Shown in pieces: positions 34,713-43,433 of a stretch of 64,000 bases of DNA. A program made the position numbers and the translations under genes. The notes under the pieces are model-generated. The model was not told where the DNA came from and made no database searches. It saw only the letters and a list, made by a program, of their open reading frames with translations. How positions within the stretch are numbered: position 1 is the first letter of the stretch; every line of letters begins with the position of its first letter. The stretch comes from Singulisphaera acidiphila DSM 18658 (GTDB lineage: Bacteria; Planctomycetota; Planctomycetia; Isosphaerales; Isosphaeraceae), in the NCBI RefSeq assembly GCF_000242455.2, contig NC_019892.1, positions 6,210,744 through 6,274,743 on the forward strand, read 5' to 3'.

Positions 34713-36199
34713 GGCTGCGCCTCCCCGCACAACGAACGGTAGCCGCTCAGATCCGGCGGCGGGACGCTGACGCGTGGCAAGTGGGGACGACCTTCCAGGT
34801 CCAACGGCGCCGTCGGCCGATCCCGCCGGTGCTCCAGGATCAAGCGCACTCCATCGACCGCCGAGATCTCCAGGCGCAAGGCCTGTTCGACCGCCGCGGT
34901 TAACTCCTCGAGCGTCGCTCGCTCCAGGAGTCGGAGGACTCGGATGTACTCGATCTGACCTCGCGGCCCATGGTCCTCGGCCAGGCGACGACGGAGTGCC
35001 GCGAAGCAAGCCGGCAGCTCCCAGCCCTCCAAGGGCAGTGCGAAGTCCAGTGCCCCTGGCTTTCGCTCCAGCAGGCCCAGGTAATGGACCGGATCGAAGA
35101 TCGTCCGGCAGCGATCCCAGCACCGAGTGTGGTCGGCGACGATCGTCCCGGCCGTCTCCATCCGCACTCGTTCCACATCCGCCACCACGGTCAGACGCCG
35201 ATGCGCGTATCGCGTCGGGACCGAGTAGTCGTTCCGGTCGAATCGCACCAGCGACAGCGAGTTGGCCCGGACCGCCTCCACCTGACGGATGCTCAACGGT
35301 TCCTCGGGCAGGTTGAGCAGTTCGCCTCGCTCCCGCTCCAGAAGTTGGCCGTTGGTCAGCGATTGGCCCCGCGTGGTGCGGCCCAGGTCGCCCCGGCAAC
35401 TCTGCTGCAGGCGGGCATTGAGCGCGGCGAACGAATCGGCCTCGGGGACCGGCACGAGGAAGTTGCGCCGCGCGTAGCCCAGGAGCGACTCCACGTGCCC
35501 CTTCTCGTTGGGGGAACGGACGCGACAGAAATGAGACTCAAACAAGTAATGACTTTTCAGTCTGAGGAACTCGGTCGTCACGCCCTCGCCCCGCTGGCCG
35601 ATGATCCGCGCCACGGCGATCCGGGTATTGTCGTAGGTGATCCGACGGGGTACGCCGCCGAAGCAGGCAAAGGCGAGGCGATGGCCCTCCTGGAAGGTGA
35701 GCGTGCATTCCCGCGGGAAGACGGCGCAGAAGATCGCATCGGAATGGGTGAGCGTCATGACGAACAGTGCGGCGGTGGAGGAATGCCCAGCGATGTCGAC
35801 GACGGCGCGTCCGAAGTCCGCCTGCGCGTCGCCGGGCCGGTGGATGAGGGGAAGGAAGGCTTCGGCTTGCCCCTCCCGCCAGGCCTGGACGACGCCTTGA
35901 ACCATGGTCAATCCACCCCGATAGCCGTATTCATCGCGGAGGCGCTGAAAGAGGCGACGAACGGTGTGCCGCTGCTTCCTGGGAGCCTTGCGGTCGTCCT
36001 GGAGGATTTGGTGGAGGATCGGCAAGAACGGCTCGAGCTTGGGGCGGGCGCGGGGTCGGGCCTGGCGATAGCCCGGAGGTTCGTCATGGAGGAGGATCTT
36101 TTGGAGGGTGTCCCAGTGGATGTCGAACTCGCGACAGATGGAACGCTTGCTCTGTCTGTCCACAAGGACGCGGCGGCGGATCTCGGCCCAGTTGTGCAT
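34709..36199 (-). CDS. istA: IS21 transposase IstA
   Basis: 496 residues from the ATG at 36199 (MHNWAEIRRRVLVDRQSKRS). An N-terminal HTH (SICREFDIHWDTLQKIL) is followed by the RNase H-like catalytic core: AQADFGRAVVDIAG (first Asp), RITYDNTRIAVARI (second Asp), SPNEKGHVESLLGYARRNF (Glu). The C-terminal domain (RFDRNDYSVPTRYAHRRL) is the usual Mu-C-like part. Intact. Confidence 0.93.
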   Translation of the reverse strand: MHNWAEIRRRVLVDRQSKRSICREFDIHWDTLQKILLHDEPPGYRQARPRARPKLEPFLPILHQILQDDRKAPRKQRHTVRRLFQRLRDEYGYRGGLTMVQGVVQAWREGQAEAFLPLIHRPGDAQADFGRAVVDIAGHSSTAALFVMTLTHSDAIFCAVFPRECTLTFQEGHRLAFACFGGVPRRITYDNTRIAVARIIGQRGEGVTTEFLRLKSHYLFESHFCRVRSPNEKGHVESLLGYARRNFLVPVPEADSFAALNARLQQSCRGDLGRTTRGQSLTNGQLLERERGELLNLPEEPLSIRQVEAVRANSLSLVRFDRNDYSVPTRYAHRRLTVVADVERVRMETAGTIVADHTRCWDRCRTIFDPVHYLGLLERKPGALDFALPLEGWELPACFAALRRRLAEDHGPRGQIEYIRVLRLLERATLEELTAAVEQALRLEISAVDGVRLILEHRRDRPTAPLDLEGRPHLPRVSVPPPDLSGYRSLCGEAQP

Positions 36200-36531
36200 G
36201 TGCGTGAACACCCATAGACCTCGCGACGCGTGGGTATCGAGGCGAAACGATGTTCGCCTTGGTGTACCAGACGCCACGAGTGAATCCATGAGCGCTACGT
36301 TTTTCGACCGAACATCGGAGACCGGCGCGCGCTACGTTTTTCGACTGACGTTCACATCTCGTGGTCACGAATCATCGCTTTGTCCATGGGGCTGGTGGTG
36401 ATTTCGATCACGGTTCCCATTTCGTCCCCGGCGTTGGGCGATTTTCGGTAGTCAGCGATGAAGTCATCGAGCCTGCGTCGATCGTTATCCTGCCCGGTTC
36501 CGAACGCTGCCTCTCCACTTAGTTCCAAATG

Positions 36532-36966
36532 CTACAGCTCCCTCAAGTTGGGCAGTTCTCGTTGCAGATCCGCCTTCCCCTGATCCGTCACCCGTGTGTT
36601 GTATAACAGTATCTTGCCGAGTTGCTTCAAGCTCTTAAGGTGGGCAAGGCCCGCATCCGTTACCTTTGGCCCTTCAAGGACGAGTGTATCGAGGTTAGGA
36701 AATCGCTCCATCCGCTTAACGAGTCCGGCGAGTTCAGCGTCTCCAACATTTTCCCTGAAGATGATGCGACTCACGCCTTTACGTCCTGCCAAACGGCCCA
36801 TGTCATCTCCCCCCGTGGCCGACACCCTGGCACCCAATGTCTCGAACGGGGCGACGGCTTTACGCCACGCTCGCACTTGTTCTACGACCACGACGATCTG
36901 GCACACACACCCGACGATCAAGAAGGCTACGAAACACTTGATTGTCAGGAGACGAAGTTTCCTCAT
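36532..36966 (-). CDS. Membrane-anchored leucine-rich-repeat protein
   Basis: A 144-residue protein from the ATG at 36966 (MRKLRLLTIKCFVAFLIVGC). The first 30 residues hold a TM helix or signal anchor (FVAFLIVGCVCQIVVVVEQV). The C-terminal half has planctomycete-type LRR units: FPNLDTLVLEGPKVTDAGLA, HLKSLKQLGKILLYNTRVTD. Usually such proteins are much longer, so this one may be truncated. The frame continues open after its stop codon across the IS21 site. No strong ribosome site. Binding partner unknown. Confidence 0.6.
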   Translation of the reverse strand: MRKLRLLTIKCFVAFLIVGCVCQIVVVVEQVRAWRKAVAPFETLGARVSATGGDDMGRLAGRKGVSRIIFRENVGDAELAGLVKRMERFPNLDTLVLEGPKVTDAGLAHLKSLKQLGKILLYNTRVTDQGKADLQRELPNLREL

Positions 36967-37697
36967 GCTGACATCCCAGAATGCTACTACTGCACCGACC
37001 GAACCCTTCGTCGGAACCAGTGGACAAAGTCGCCCAACGAAGGTGGCGAAGACAGCGGGCACATGGTACTGACTTATGCGTGAAAGTCTAATAGACTTGG
37101 CGTAGATGATGCAGGGAGTTTCAGGAACTTCGATGCAGAAGGACGACTTTGTCCCTGCCCCTTGAATTTGCTCTGAGTTGGTTCCCTCCACACTGGCGGA
37201 TTGTCTCACAACGATTGTGTGAAACGAAGTGGGCGTCTCAGCTAACTCAGCCCGATGAAAATCTGAGAGCCATCCTCGCTTTCTCGCGATTCATCACATC
37301 GACACGTTTATTTTTTGTATGTTTCGGTGCGACGCATCCTGGAGATGCCTGAGCCTGGAGCATTCAGCGTGTGATAACAACCGGGGAGACGCGTCCGATG
37401 TGGCCGTCCATGCCTCGTCCCCAGCACCCCGGCTGTCGTTGAGTCATGTTCTAGCGATTTATCCCTCCCCCCATCAACCATCAATAAATTCGTGAATGCG
37501 TTGCCATTGGCGTGCCAAAATGACTTGAGAGTGCCAGTGTGCTCGCCACCGTTGACCGATGGCTCGCAGTGTCTGAAGGGCAAGTGAGCCCTTCCTGCCC
37601 ACGCGGTGAAACCGCGTCTCTCATCCACACGCATCGCTGAATTGCACTCATGATCACTTCAAGAAGTCATTAAATTTTGCTAAGATTGTCAATCTGA
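36967..37697. other. Degenerate intergenic region
   Basis: About 730 bases with no gene I can support. Codon-like stretches are short and broken by stops. Together with the flanking truncated genes it looks like a decaying segment. Confidence 0.4.
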
Positions 37698-37946
37698 GCC
37701 AGGCAGTCGCCGAGCGAAACTACACGACCAAACCCCAGCAACTCGGCCGATCTCACCTATCGCAATATTGCCGGAGAGATCGGAGAGATTGGTGGCGATC
37801 AGGAGTTGGCGAGGCTCATGGGGATCGGGCTGACGGTTGAACCTCCACCCGCCACGATTGAGGCGGTGAGATTCGCCCTCGATAAAGGGGGCTATACCGA
37901 GGCGTCTCGTCTGGTGAAACTCCTCGAAGCAACGCCCGTGTCTTAA
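37698..37946 (+). pseudogene. C-terminal fragment of an unknown protein
   Basis: The plus frame reads YRNIAGEIGEIGGDQELARL, MGIGLTVEPPPATIEAVRFA, LDKGGYTEASRLVKLLEATP then stop, with amphipathic helices and normal codon bias. There is no start codon before the internal ATG; a TGA at 37695-37697 closes the frame upstream. A protein-like stretch just before it is in another frame (NLSQAVAERNYTTKPQQL), which suggests a frameshift. A strong hairpin follows 8 bases after the stop, as expected for a once-functional gene. Confidence 0.45.
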
Positions 37947-37954
37947 GAAACGAA

Positions 37955-37991
37955 GAAGCCTCCCTCTCGATCGAATCGAGAGGGAGGCTTC
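37955..37991 (+). terminator. 17-bp perfect hairpin
   Basis: 37955-37971 pairs perfectly with 37975-37991 (GAAGCCTCCCTCTCGAT and its complement) around a 3-base loop. TTTT appears 5 bases later. It closes the gene fragment at 37698-37946. Confidence 0.75.
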
Positions 37992-38097
37992 AAGCGTTTT
38001 GGTGACGCTGGCGAGAAACCAGACGATCAAAAAAAACTGTCATTCAGGCTTACGTCGAATGTGGCGATCGTAAATCCTTGCGTCATTGGAACTTAAG

Positions 38098-38184
38098 CGG
38101 AGAGGGAGGGATTCGAACCCTCGGTACCTGTGACAGTACACAGCATTTCCAGTGCTGCACCTTCGGCCTCTCGGTCACCTCTCC
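38098..38184 (-). tRNA. tRNA-Ser (anticodon GGA)
   Basis: An 87-base class II tRNA on the minus strand. Acceptor GGAGAGG/CCTCTCC, anticodon stem CAGCA/TGCTG around CTGGAAA with anticodon GGA, long variable arm (TACTGTCACAGGTA), T arm GAGGG/CCCTC with TTCGAAT, discriminator G. No encoded CCA. Confidence 0.95.
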
Positions 38185-38623
38185 GTCGTCTTCAAAACCC
38201 CGACCCAAGAATTTTTGCCAGAAGCTGGTTCCGGCAAACTCTCGCAGGTGATCCGCCTGGCAATCCAAACCTCAGGGAGTGCCCTGTTGGTTTGGTCTTT
38301 CAGCTCGTTAGGGTCCCTATCCTACCGGGAACCGAGATCCTCTTCCAGTCAGTTTCCCGGAACGAGGGAGTGATTCCTCGATTGGGAGGAGCAGGACCCG
38401 GTGCAACACGCGTTTCCGAGTGGTCCAAAGGGCGAAGGTCACGGTTGACTGGATCGCCGATACCTCCAGCAAACGAAGGATTTACGTCTAGGGTCCGGTG
38501 GATTATGAAGCCCGGAATCAAGGGGAGTGGCCGAGGCGGAAAATGTGGAGGCTTGCGCCGTAATTTCGTCCGCCTCGTCACCGTTCTGGTTCCGGGCTTG
38601 TCATCGAAATCGTGCCACGGAGG
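38185..38623. other. Intergenic region between tRNA-Ser and thioredoxin
   Basis: About 440 bases. Small inverted repeats occur (CGAGGCGGA near 38533 with TCCGCCTCG near 38567), but no gene or known structured RNA was recognised. Confidence 0.4.
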
Positions 38624-38947
38624 TCAGGATACCCCCGCCGATTCCAGCAGTTTGCGGTAGGCCGATTCGGGCCGGAGGCCGACGAGTCGCCCGACTTCTC
38701 GGCCGTCGCGGAAGGCCACGACGGTCGGGACGGCCGAGATCATCAGGTTCCCCGCCAGCTCCTGATTAGCGCCGGCATCGACCTTGAAGATTCGGGCACG
38801 ACCGTTGTAGTCCGTAGCCAGGCGGTCGATAACCGGGGCGAGCTGACGGCAAGGGCCACAATACTCGCCGTAGACGTCAAGCAGCACGGGAACGGGGGAG
38901 CTGAGGATTTCGGGCTCGTACTGGGATTGGTTGATTTCTTGGGTCAT
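38624..38947 (-). CDS. trxA: Thioredoxin
   Basis: A 107-residue cytoplasmic dithiol/disulfide carrier. Starts at 38947 (MTQEINQSQYEPEILSSPVP) with AAAGGA 8 bases upstream; an ATG at 38974 would add 9 basic residues. Active site YCGPC near 29-33, preceded by Tyr-Gly-Glu instead of the usual Trp, cis-Pro in SAVPTVVAF, and the C-terminal GLRPESAYRKLLES helix. Full-length thioredoxin fold. The Trp to Glu/Tyr change next to the active site is common outside the proteobacteria. It is read alone. Confidence 0.9.
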   Translation of the reverse strand: MTQEINQSQYEPEILSSPVPVLLDVYGEYCGPCRQLAPVIDRLATDYNGRARIFKVDAGANQELAGNLMISAVPTVVAFRDGREVGRLVGLRPESAYRKLLESAGVS

Positions 38948-39174
38948 GATCCATGTCCTTTTTTTGTTTTCCAATGGTTGGGAGGAGGACGACGGTTTCC
39001 GCCACTACCGGAAGAGAATGCGAGAGCCAACGGCTGAGGTGGACATCCAACCGAGTGGGAGTCCCTCGATTGGGGGGTGGGGTGGTCGGCTTGATGCCTT
39101 GCACTAAAATGGGGCGCAATCAGAGATGGGCTGGTGGAGGTATCATTGAGGATGAGGAGGGGGGGAGCTGAACC

Positions 39175-39777
39175 ATGGGCCAGACCACCGAAGCGAGCGA
39201 CCTGCTGGACCGGCTCCGGGCCGGTGACGATTCCGCTCGGGAGCCGTTAGTGGCCCTGGCTCAGAAGCGGTTTGTGACTCTCGCCCGTGCGATGCTCAGA
39301 CGCTTTCCGCATGTGGGACGTTGGGAGCAGACGGACGACTTGCTCCAGGCGGCGCTCTTGCGACTTCACCGCAGTCTCGCCACGGTCCGACCTGAAGGGG
39401 TCGCCCATTTCGATCACCTGGCGGCGGCACAGATTCGTCGGGAGTTGATTGACCTGGCGCGCCGCGATTATGGTCCCCAGGGAAAAGGAGCCCATCACCA
39501 CACCGATGGGGTCGACCCTGGTTCTCGACTGGCCGGGATCGACAACGGATCGGAGCGGCCTGAGACGCTCGAGGGCTGGGCGGCCTTCCATGAGGTCGTG
39601 AACCGGCTGCCCGAGCCGGAACGGCAGGTCATGGACCGGGTCTGGTATCAAGGGATGAGCCATGCGCAGGCCGCTGCGTCGCTTGGGGTTGCGACCAAGA
39701 CGATCCAACGGCGGTGGGCTTCCGCCCGGCTCTTGATTCGCGATGCCCTCCATGGCGATTCTCCCGAAGGGGAGTGA
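39175..39777 (+). CDS. ECF-type RNA polymerase sigma factor
   Basis: A 200-residue sigma factor with GGGGGAG about 8 bases before its ATG. Region 2 spans about residues 10-95 (PHVGRWEQTDDLLQAALLRLH), region 4 about 140-195 (RLPEPERQVMDRVWYQGMSH, then SLGVATKTIQRRWASARLLI). The insert GPQGKGAHHHTDG between them is typical of the planctomycete ECF group that is encoded next to protein kinases. The kinase gene follows after 13 bases, so control is probably by phosphorylation rather than by an anti-sigma factor. Confidence 0.9.
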   Translation: MGQTTEASDLLDRLRAGDDSAREPLVALAQKRFVTLARAMLRRFPHVGRWEQTDDLLQAALLRLHRSLATVRPEGVAHFDHLAAAQIRRELIDLARRDYGPQGKGAHHHTDGVDPGSRLAGIDNGSERPETLEGWAAFHEVVNRLPEPERQVMDRVWYQGMSHAQAAASLGVATKTIQRRWASARLLIRDALHGDSPEGE

Positions 39778-39790
39778 GGCATGAACGACG

Positions 39791-40843
39791 ATGGAAAGTG
39801 ACCGAGAGAAGATCCTCGACTTAATCGTGCGCTGGGAGGAGGGCAAAGCCCAGGGGGAGGCCCTCGCGCCCGAGGAACTGTGTCGCGATTGCCCGCAACT
39901 CCTCACCGGCTTCCGCCGGCAGGTTGCGAAACTCGAGCAGGTGGACTGGCTGAATGAGTCCATCGAAAGCGGAACTCTGATGTCGGTGTCCGCATCCGGC
40001 TTTGCTCGGTTGGTGCCGGCCGACTCCAGCTTGCCCCGTTTGCTGGCCGACCGTTACCGGCTCGACTCCTTGGTGGGGGAGGGGGGCTTTGGGCGGGTCT
40101 ACAAGGGGTTCGACACCTGGCTCGAACGACTTGTCGCCGTGAAAATTCCAAGGGTGGACCGGCCGGTTACTTCGGGGGAGGTGGATCAATGTCGCATCGA
40201 AGCACGTAAGGTGGCCCAACTCCGGCATCCGAACATTGTCCCGGTACATGACGTCGGGCGCGAGGGGACTTCGTGCTTCATCGTCGGTGAGTGGATCGAA
40301 GGAACCAACCTGGCGCTCTGGATCAAGACGGAACACCCTGACCACGAGGCGTCGGCCCGAATCGTGGCTGACGTGGCCGATGCCCTCGACCATGCGCATC
40401 GGGCCGGCTTCGTTCATCGCGACATCAAGCCGGCGAACATCTTGATTGACCTGCAAGGCAAGGCTTATCTGACCGACTTCGGGATCGCCGTCCTCGAGGA
40501 GGACCTCAAGAGGAACCAAGGCGGCGTCGGCACGCTTCCCTACATGGCTCCTGAACAACTGACGGAAGAACTTGGGCCCATCGATCACCGGGCGGATCTT
40601 TACGGTCTTGGCGTGGTCTTGTTCGAGCTACTGACTGGCCGTCGCCCGTTCTTGGCGGGGACTGCGATCGAGTTGCGTGAGCAGATCGTCAATCAAGCTC
40701 CCCCGTCCCTTCGGAGCATCGACGGATCAGTGCCGGAGCAATTGGAGCGAGTCTGCCTCCGAACACTTGCGAAACGGGCCGACGACCGCTATCCACGGGC
40801 TGACCTTCTGGCGGCCGATCTTCGAGCCTCGCTGGAGGTCTGA
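39791..40843 (+). CDS. Serine/threonine protein kinase
   Basis: A 350-residue Hanks-type kinase. Residues 1-80 are a helical N-terminal region of the sort seen in kinases paired with ECF sigma factors (DLIVRWEEGKAQGEALAPEE, CRDCPQLLTGF). The kinase core runs from about 85: glycine loop GEGGFGRVYKG, VAVKIPR lysine, catalytic HRDIKPANIL, DFG in LTDFGIAVLEED, and APE in YMAPEQLTEE. It ends right after the kinase domain (LAADLRASLEV) with no TM or sensor domain, so it should be cytoplasmic. It probably phosphorylates the sigma factor encoded just upstream or a partner of it. Confidence 0.92.
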   Translation: MESDREKILDLIVRWEEGKAQGEALAPEELCRDCPQLLTGFRRQVAKLEQVDWLNESIESGTLMSVSASGFARLVPADSSLPRLLADRYRLDSLVGEGGFGRVYKGFDTWLERLVAVKIPRVDRPVTSGEVDQCRIEARKVAQLRHPNIVPVHDVGREGTSCFIVGEWIEGTNLALWIKTEHPDHEASARIVADVADALDHAHRAGFVHRDIKPANILIDLQGKAYLTDFGIAVLEEDLKRNQGGVGTLPYMAPEQLTEELGPIDHRADLYGLGVVLFELLTGRRPFLAGTAIELREQIVNQAPPSLRSIDGSVPEQLERVCLRTLAKRADDRYPRADLLAADLRASLEV

Positions 40844-40909
40844 ACTCCGCGAGACCGATCTATCAGAAATTCCAACGTCAGACCCGGCCGTCCAAACTCG
40901 AATCAAGCC

Positions 40910-40939
40910 ATTCCAGTAGCCCGGCCGGGCTACTGGAAT
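40910..40939 (+). terminator. 30-bp perfect palindrome after the kinase gene
   Basis: ATTCCAGTAGCCCGG at 40910-40924 is followed directly by its exact complement to 40939. It lies 66 bases past the kinase stop and about 80 before the stop of the converging gene, so it could end both transcripts. There is no loop beyond the turn and no T-run. Confidence 0.6.
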
Positions 40940-41017
40940 TCGGTTGAGCGGGCAGAAGAGCAGCCGGAGGAATTCGGACTGGTCCACCCGAGCGGGCGGG
41001 CTCATTCCGAGTGATTC

Positions 41018-41449
41018 TCAGTCCGTCTTCTTATCGTCTTTCGCTTTCGCCGGCTTGGCGGATGCCCTGGCCTTGGCGGCGTCCGCCGCTGAGCGGCGAC
41101 GGCCTTCGAGCGATTTCTTTTGCGCCTCGTCGAGCAGGGCCTCACATTCTTCAACCATCTTGGTGTTTGCCTCGGCGAGTTCTTTCTTCAGTTCTTCAAT
41201 TCTCGATTGGTGTTTCGCCACGACCTGATAGATCGAGTCTTTCTGTTCACGCGAGAGGCCGATTTGCGCGAAGTAAGGCGGAACTCGGCGCACCGAATTG
41301 TTCGATGGCTTGGCTGCGGGGGCTTCGGTTTTTGTGGACGAGGATGAGGTTGTGGGAGGCGCCTCTTGCGCTGTCGCAGGGATCAAGCTCAAGAATAAGA
41401 TTGAGACGACGCTCATTCCAACCGTGACCCATCGAGACGATAAAATCAT
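41018..41449 (-). CDS. Secreted Lys/Ala-rich coiled-coil protein
   Basis: A 143-residue protein with a signal peptide (VGMSVVSILFLSLIPATAQ, cut near residue 28). After a Ser/Thr/Pro-rich linker comes PYFAQIGLSREQKDSIYQVV and a long coiled coil (RIEELKKELAEANTKMVEEC, EALLDEAQKKSLEGRRRSAA), ending in a Lys/Ala tail. The LSREQKDSIY plus helix layout recalls Spy/CpxP-like periplasmic chaperones (LTxxQ), but the fit is loose. It converges on the kinase gene. Confidence 0.65.
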   Translation of the reverse strand: MILSSRWVTVGMSVVSILFLSLIPATAQEAPPTTSSSSTKTEAPAAKPSNNSVRRVPPYFAQIGLSREQKDSIYQVVAKHQSRIEELKKELAEANTKMVEECEALLDEAQKKSLEGRRRSAADAAKARASAKPAKAKDDKKTD

Positions 41450-41971
41450 CGCTTGTTTTCCCCTTTATAGTCACAACAGAAATCGAACGTAAGAACGTTT
41501 TGAACTTACGTTACGTGTGGCGATTTGTCCAGTAGTATTTTTTTACGTTGTGCAAGATCAACGTCAATCGTCGTTGACGGCTTTGAAATGGAGATGGCTT
41601 CACATCCGTCTGCACCAGGGCGGTCGGCGAAGGCGAAGAGGATGTGGCGAACCCACCCGTTCGAGCCGGCGGGACGCGGCCTCGGCTGTGAAACGCCTTT
41701 CAAGTCGGTGGGCCGGGCGTTGGGTAAGAAAGGAATTTGGACGAGGGGAGTCGCTGGGATCAGCGGCAGTTTGGGATTGGAGGATGTGGCTTGCGGACCT
41801 CCGGAAACCCGCTGGGATTGCGAGTGACCGGCTCAAGTGAAGAGGCAGGGGGCCGTTGGCCCGGCTGGGAGTGGATGAGTCTTTCGGCGGATCATCGACC
41901 ATGAACTCGCTAAGGGAAGGGGGGAAACTCAATTCGAGCTTCCCCCCTTCCTTAGTTACTTAAGCTTTGGC
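41450..41971. other. Intergenic region
   Basis: About 520 bases. It holds a short inverted repeat AACGTAAG/CTTACGTT near 41486-41515, close upstream of the coiled-coil gene, and the pseudopilin terminator. Plus frames here look non-coding. Confidence 0.45.
41910..41955 (-). terminator. Terminator hairpin of the DUF1559 pseudopilin gene
   Basis: CTAAGGGAAGGGGGGAA at 41910-41926 pairs with TTCCCCCCTTCCTTAG at 41940-41955 (one bulge) around a 13-base loop, 17 bases after the stop of the pseudopilin gene. Confidence 0.7.
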
Positions 41972-43039
41972 TCAGTAGGAGTCGGCGGAGATCACCTCGC
42001 CGTTCCCCTTGGTGCCGAGGGCCCACCAGGTGTTCCAAGAAACCGAGTTCTTGATGAACTTGACCGAACCATCGGCCATGGCGACGTTCACGCCGCCGGA
42101 GTGGGCGCTCGTCGCCAGGTTATAGTGAGCATGCTGAGCCTGGGCGCAGCAGTCGGTGCGGCAGGCCACCCACTTTGCTCCGTTCGGCGGGATGACGGTG
42201 TTGAACATCGAGTAGCCCAATGCGCCGATGCCCCAACTGGAGCCACGGGCGTTTCGGGTGTTTCCCGTCAGTGGTCCAGTCTGAAAGTCCGTGTCACAGC
42301 TTGCCATGTCGGCCTTGATCTGGGTTAACAGTCCCGTGGCGTCAACCCTGCCGCTTGCTTGCCCACTGCTCCCCCTGGCTGCATTGCCCTCCCGATTTGG
42401 CTCATTGATCGCGTTGCCGACCAGGGATTCGGAGTAAGCAATTGTGTTCGAGGTTCCGTCCTTGACCTCCGCAAGCGAGGTGGAGGCCCTGTTGCCGAAC
42501 ATTCCCGTGGTGGCTTTGAGTTCGTTGCCACAGCAGTTGATCGTGGTTGTACCCTGGCTCGCACCGTAGCTGTTGTAGTTCACCTTTCCCGCATTGCCGT
42601 CGGAAGGGCAAAGGAAGGAGGCGATCTTGGAATTGAACGCGGTGGAATTGATGGTGCCGCCTTCGGTCCCCGGTCGCGGGGCGAAGTTGTAGTTGATGGC
42701 GGAATAGATCGCCTGCTGCTCGATGTACGGCAGGAGTGCGGACTGGGCACTCCAGGCATCCCAGGTAATGCCGCCGTTATCGGTCATGTCGCCATAGGTG
42801 AATGACTGCGGGGCGCTGCTCGGGTTGTGCGACCCTCCCATGGGAAAGGCGTTGAGTGCCGAGTGGTAGTTATGGAGTGCCAGACCAATCTGCTTCAGGT
42901 TGTTGATGCACTGCGACCGGCGAGCGGCCTCGCGGGCCGCTTGCACGGCTGGGAGCAGGAGTGCGATGAGCACAGCGATGATTGCAATGACCACCAGAAG
43001 CTCGATGAGCGTGAACCCGCGTCTCAGATTGCTTCTCAT
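41972..43039 (-). CDS. DUF1559 pseudopilin-like protein
   Basis: 355 residues, with GGGAGG 6 bases before the ATG. The N-terminus is a type IV pilin/type II secretion prepilin leader: MRSNLRRG then FTLIELLVVIAIIAVLIALL, with the invariant Glu at position 5 after the cut, followed by PAVQAAREAARRSQCINNLK. The large C-terminal DUF1559 domain ends with the H-x9-DG signature (HSGGVNVAMADGSVKFI) and WWALGTKGNGEVISADSY. Planctomycetes carry dozens of these; they are probably exported or surface-displayed, with unknown individual roles. A lipoprotein gene lies 187 bases upstream on the same strand. Confidence 0.93.
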   Translation of the reverse strand: MRSNLRRGFTLIELLVVIAIIAVLIALLLPAVQAAREAARRSQCINNLKQIGLALHNYHSALNAFPMGGSHNPSSAPQSFTYGDMTDNGGITWDAWSAQSALLPYIEQQAIYSAINYNFAPRPGTEGGTINSTAFNSKIASFLCPSDGNAGKVNYNSYGASQGTTTINCCGNELKATTGMFGNRASTSLAEVKDGTSNTIAYSESLVGNAINEPNREGNAARGSSGQASGRVDATGLLTQIKADMASCDTDFQTGPLTGNTRNARGSSWGIGALGYSMFNTVIPPNGAKWVACRTDCCAQAQHAHYNLATSAHSGGVNVAMADGSVKFIKNSVSWNTWWALGTKGNGEVISADSY

Positions 43040-43226
43040 ACATGGCCTCCCATCATTCGATTGACTTTGAAATCACAGGAAAAAGAACAACGTCCTCACA
43101 CGAGGACGGAAAAAGGGCGATCGAACCACTCGTTGTCGCGGAAGTTCTTCGCGTTGAGGTCATTAACTGAACGATGGGGGAGGAAAGAGGGAAATCATCA
43201 CAACACGATTGCCGTGAGCCTGACCC

Positions 43227-43433
43227 CTATCTTTTCTTGGCCTTGCCTTGAGTCTTCATGAAATCGATTTGAGCCTGGTCCGCGGCCTTATGTTCGGCCG
43301 GATATTCGGTTTGCGGAGTGGTTTTCTCGGCGTCACCACCGCAGCCGGGCAAGCTGGCCGAAGCCGCGACGACCAGCGCCAACACCAAGGTCAGGCTGTT
43401 CCAACGAGCCATGCTTGAGTGCAGCTTCATCAT
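43227..43433 (-). CDS. Small lipoprotein next to the pseudopilin gene
   Basis: A 68-residue protein with a signal peptide ending in a lipobox-like SLPGCGG (Cys near 31) and a short acidic/basic tail (TEYPAEHKAADQAQIDFMKT). Start at 43433 or the adjacent ATG; GGAG lies 9 bases upstream. The pairing with a DUF1559 gene repeats at 60960-62619, so the two may function together. Too short for a domain assignment. Confidence 0.7.
   Translation of the reverse strand: MMKLHSSMARWNSLTLVLALVVAASASLPGCGGDAEKTTPQTEYPAEHKAADQAQIDFMKTQGKAKKR

Larger units (their letters stand above)
33775..36356 (-). mobile_element. IS21-family insertion sequence
   Basis: A 2582-bp element beginning TGTGAACGTC and ending GACGTTCACA. 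Each end carries two copies of the motif TCGAAAAACGTAGCGC or TGAAAAACGTAGCGC (left near 33787 and 33811, right near 36294 and 36335 in reverse), the multiple terminal repeats typical of IS21. It encodes istA and istB on the minus strand. Confidence 0.93.
33767..36364. repeat. 8-bp target site duplication flanking the IS21 element
   Basis: TCTCGTGG occurs at 33767-33774 and at 36357-36364, abutting both ends. An 8-bp duplication is within the range known for IS21. Confidence 0.88.
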
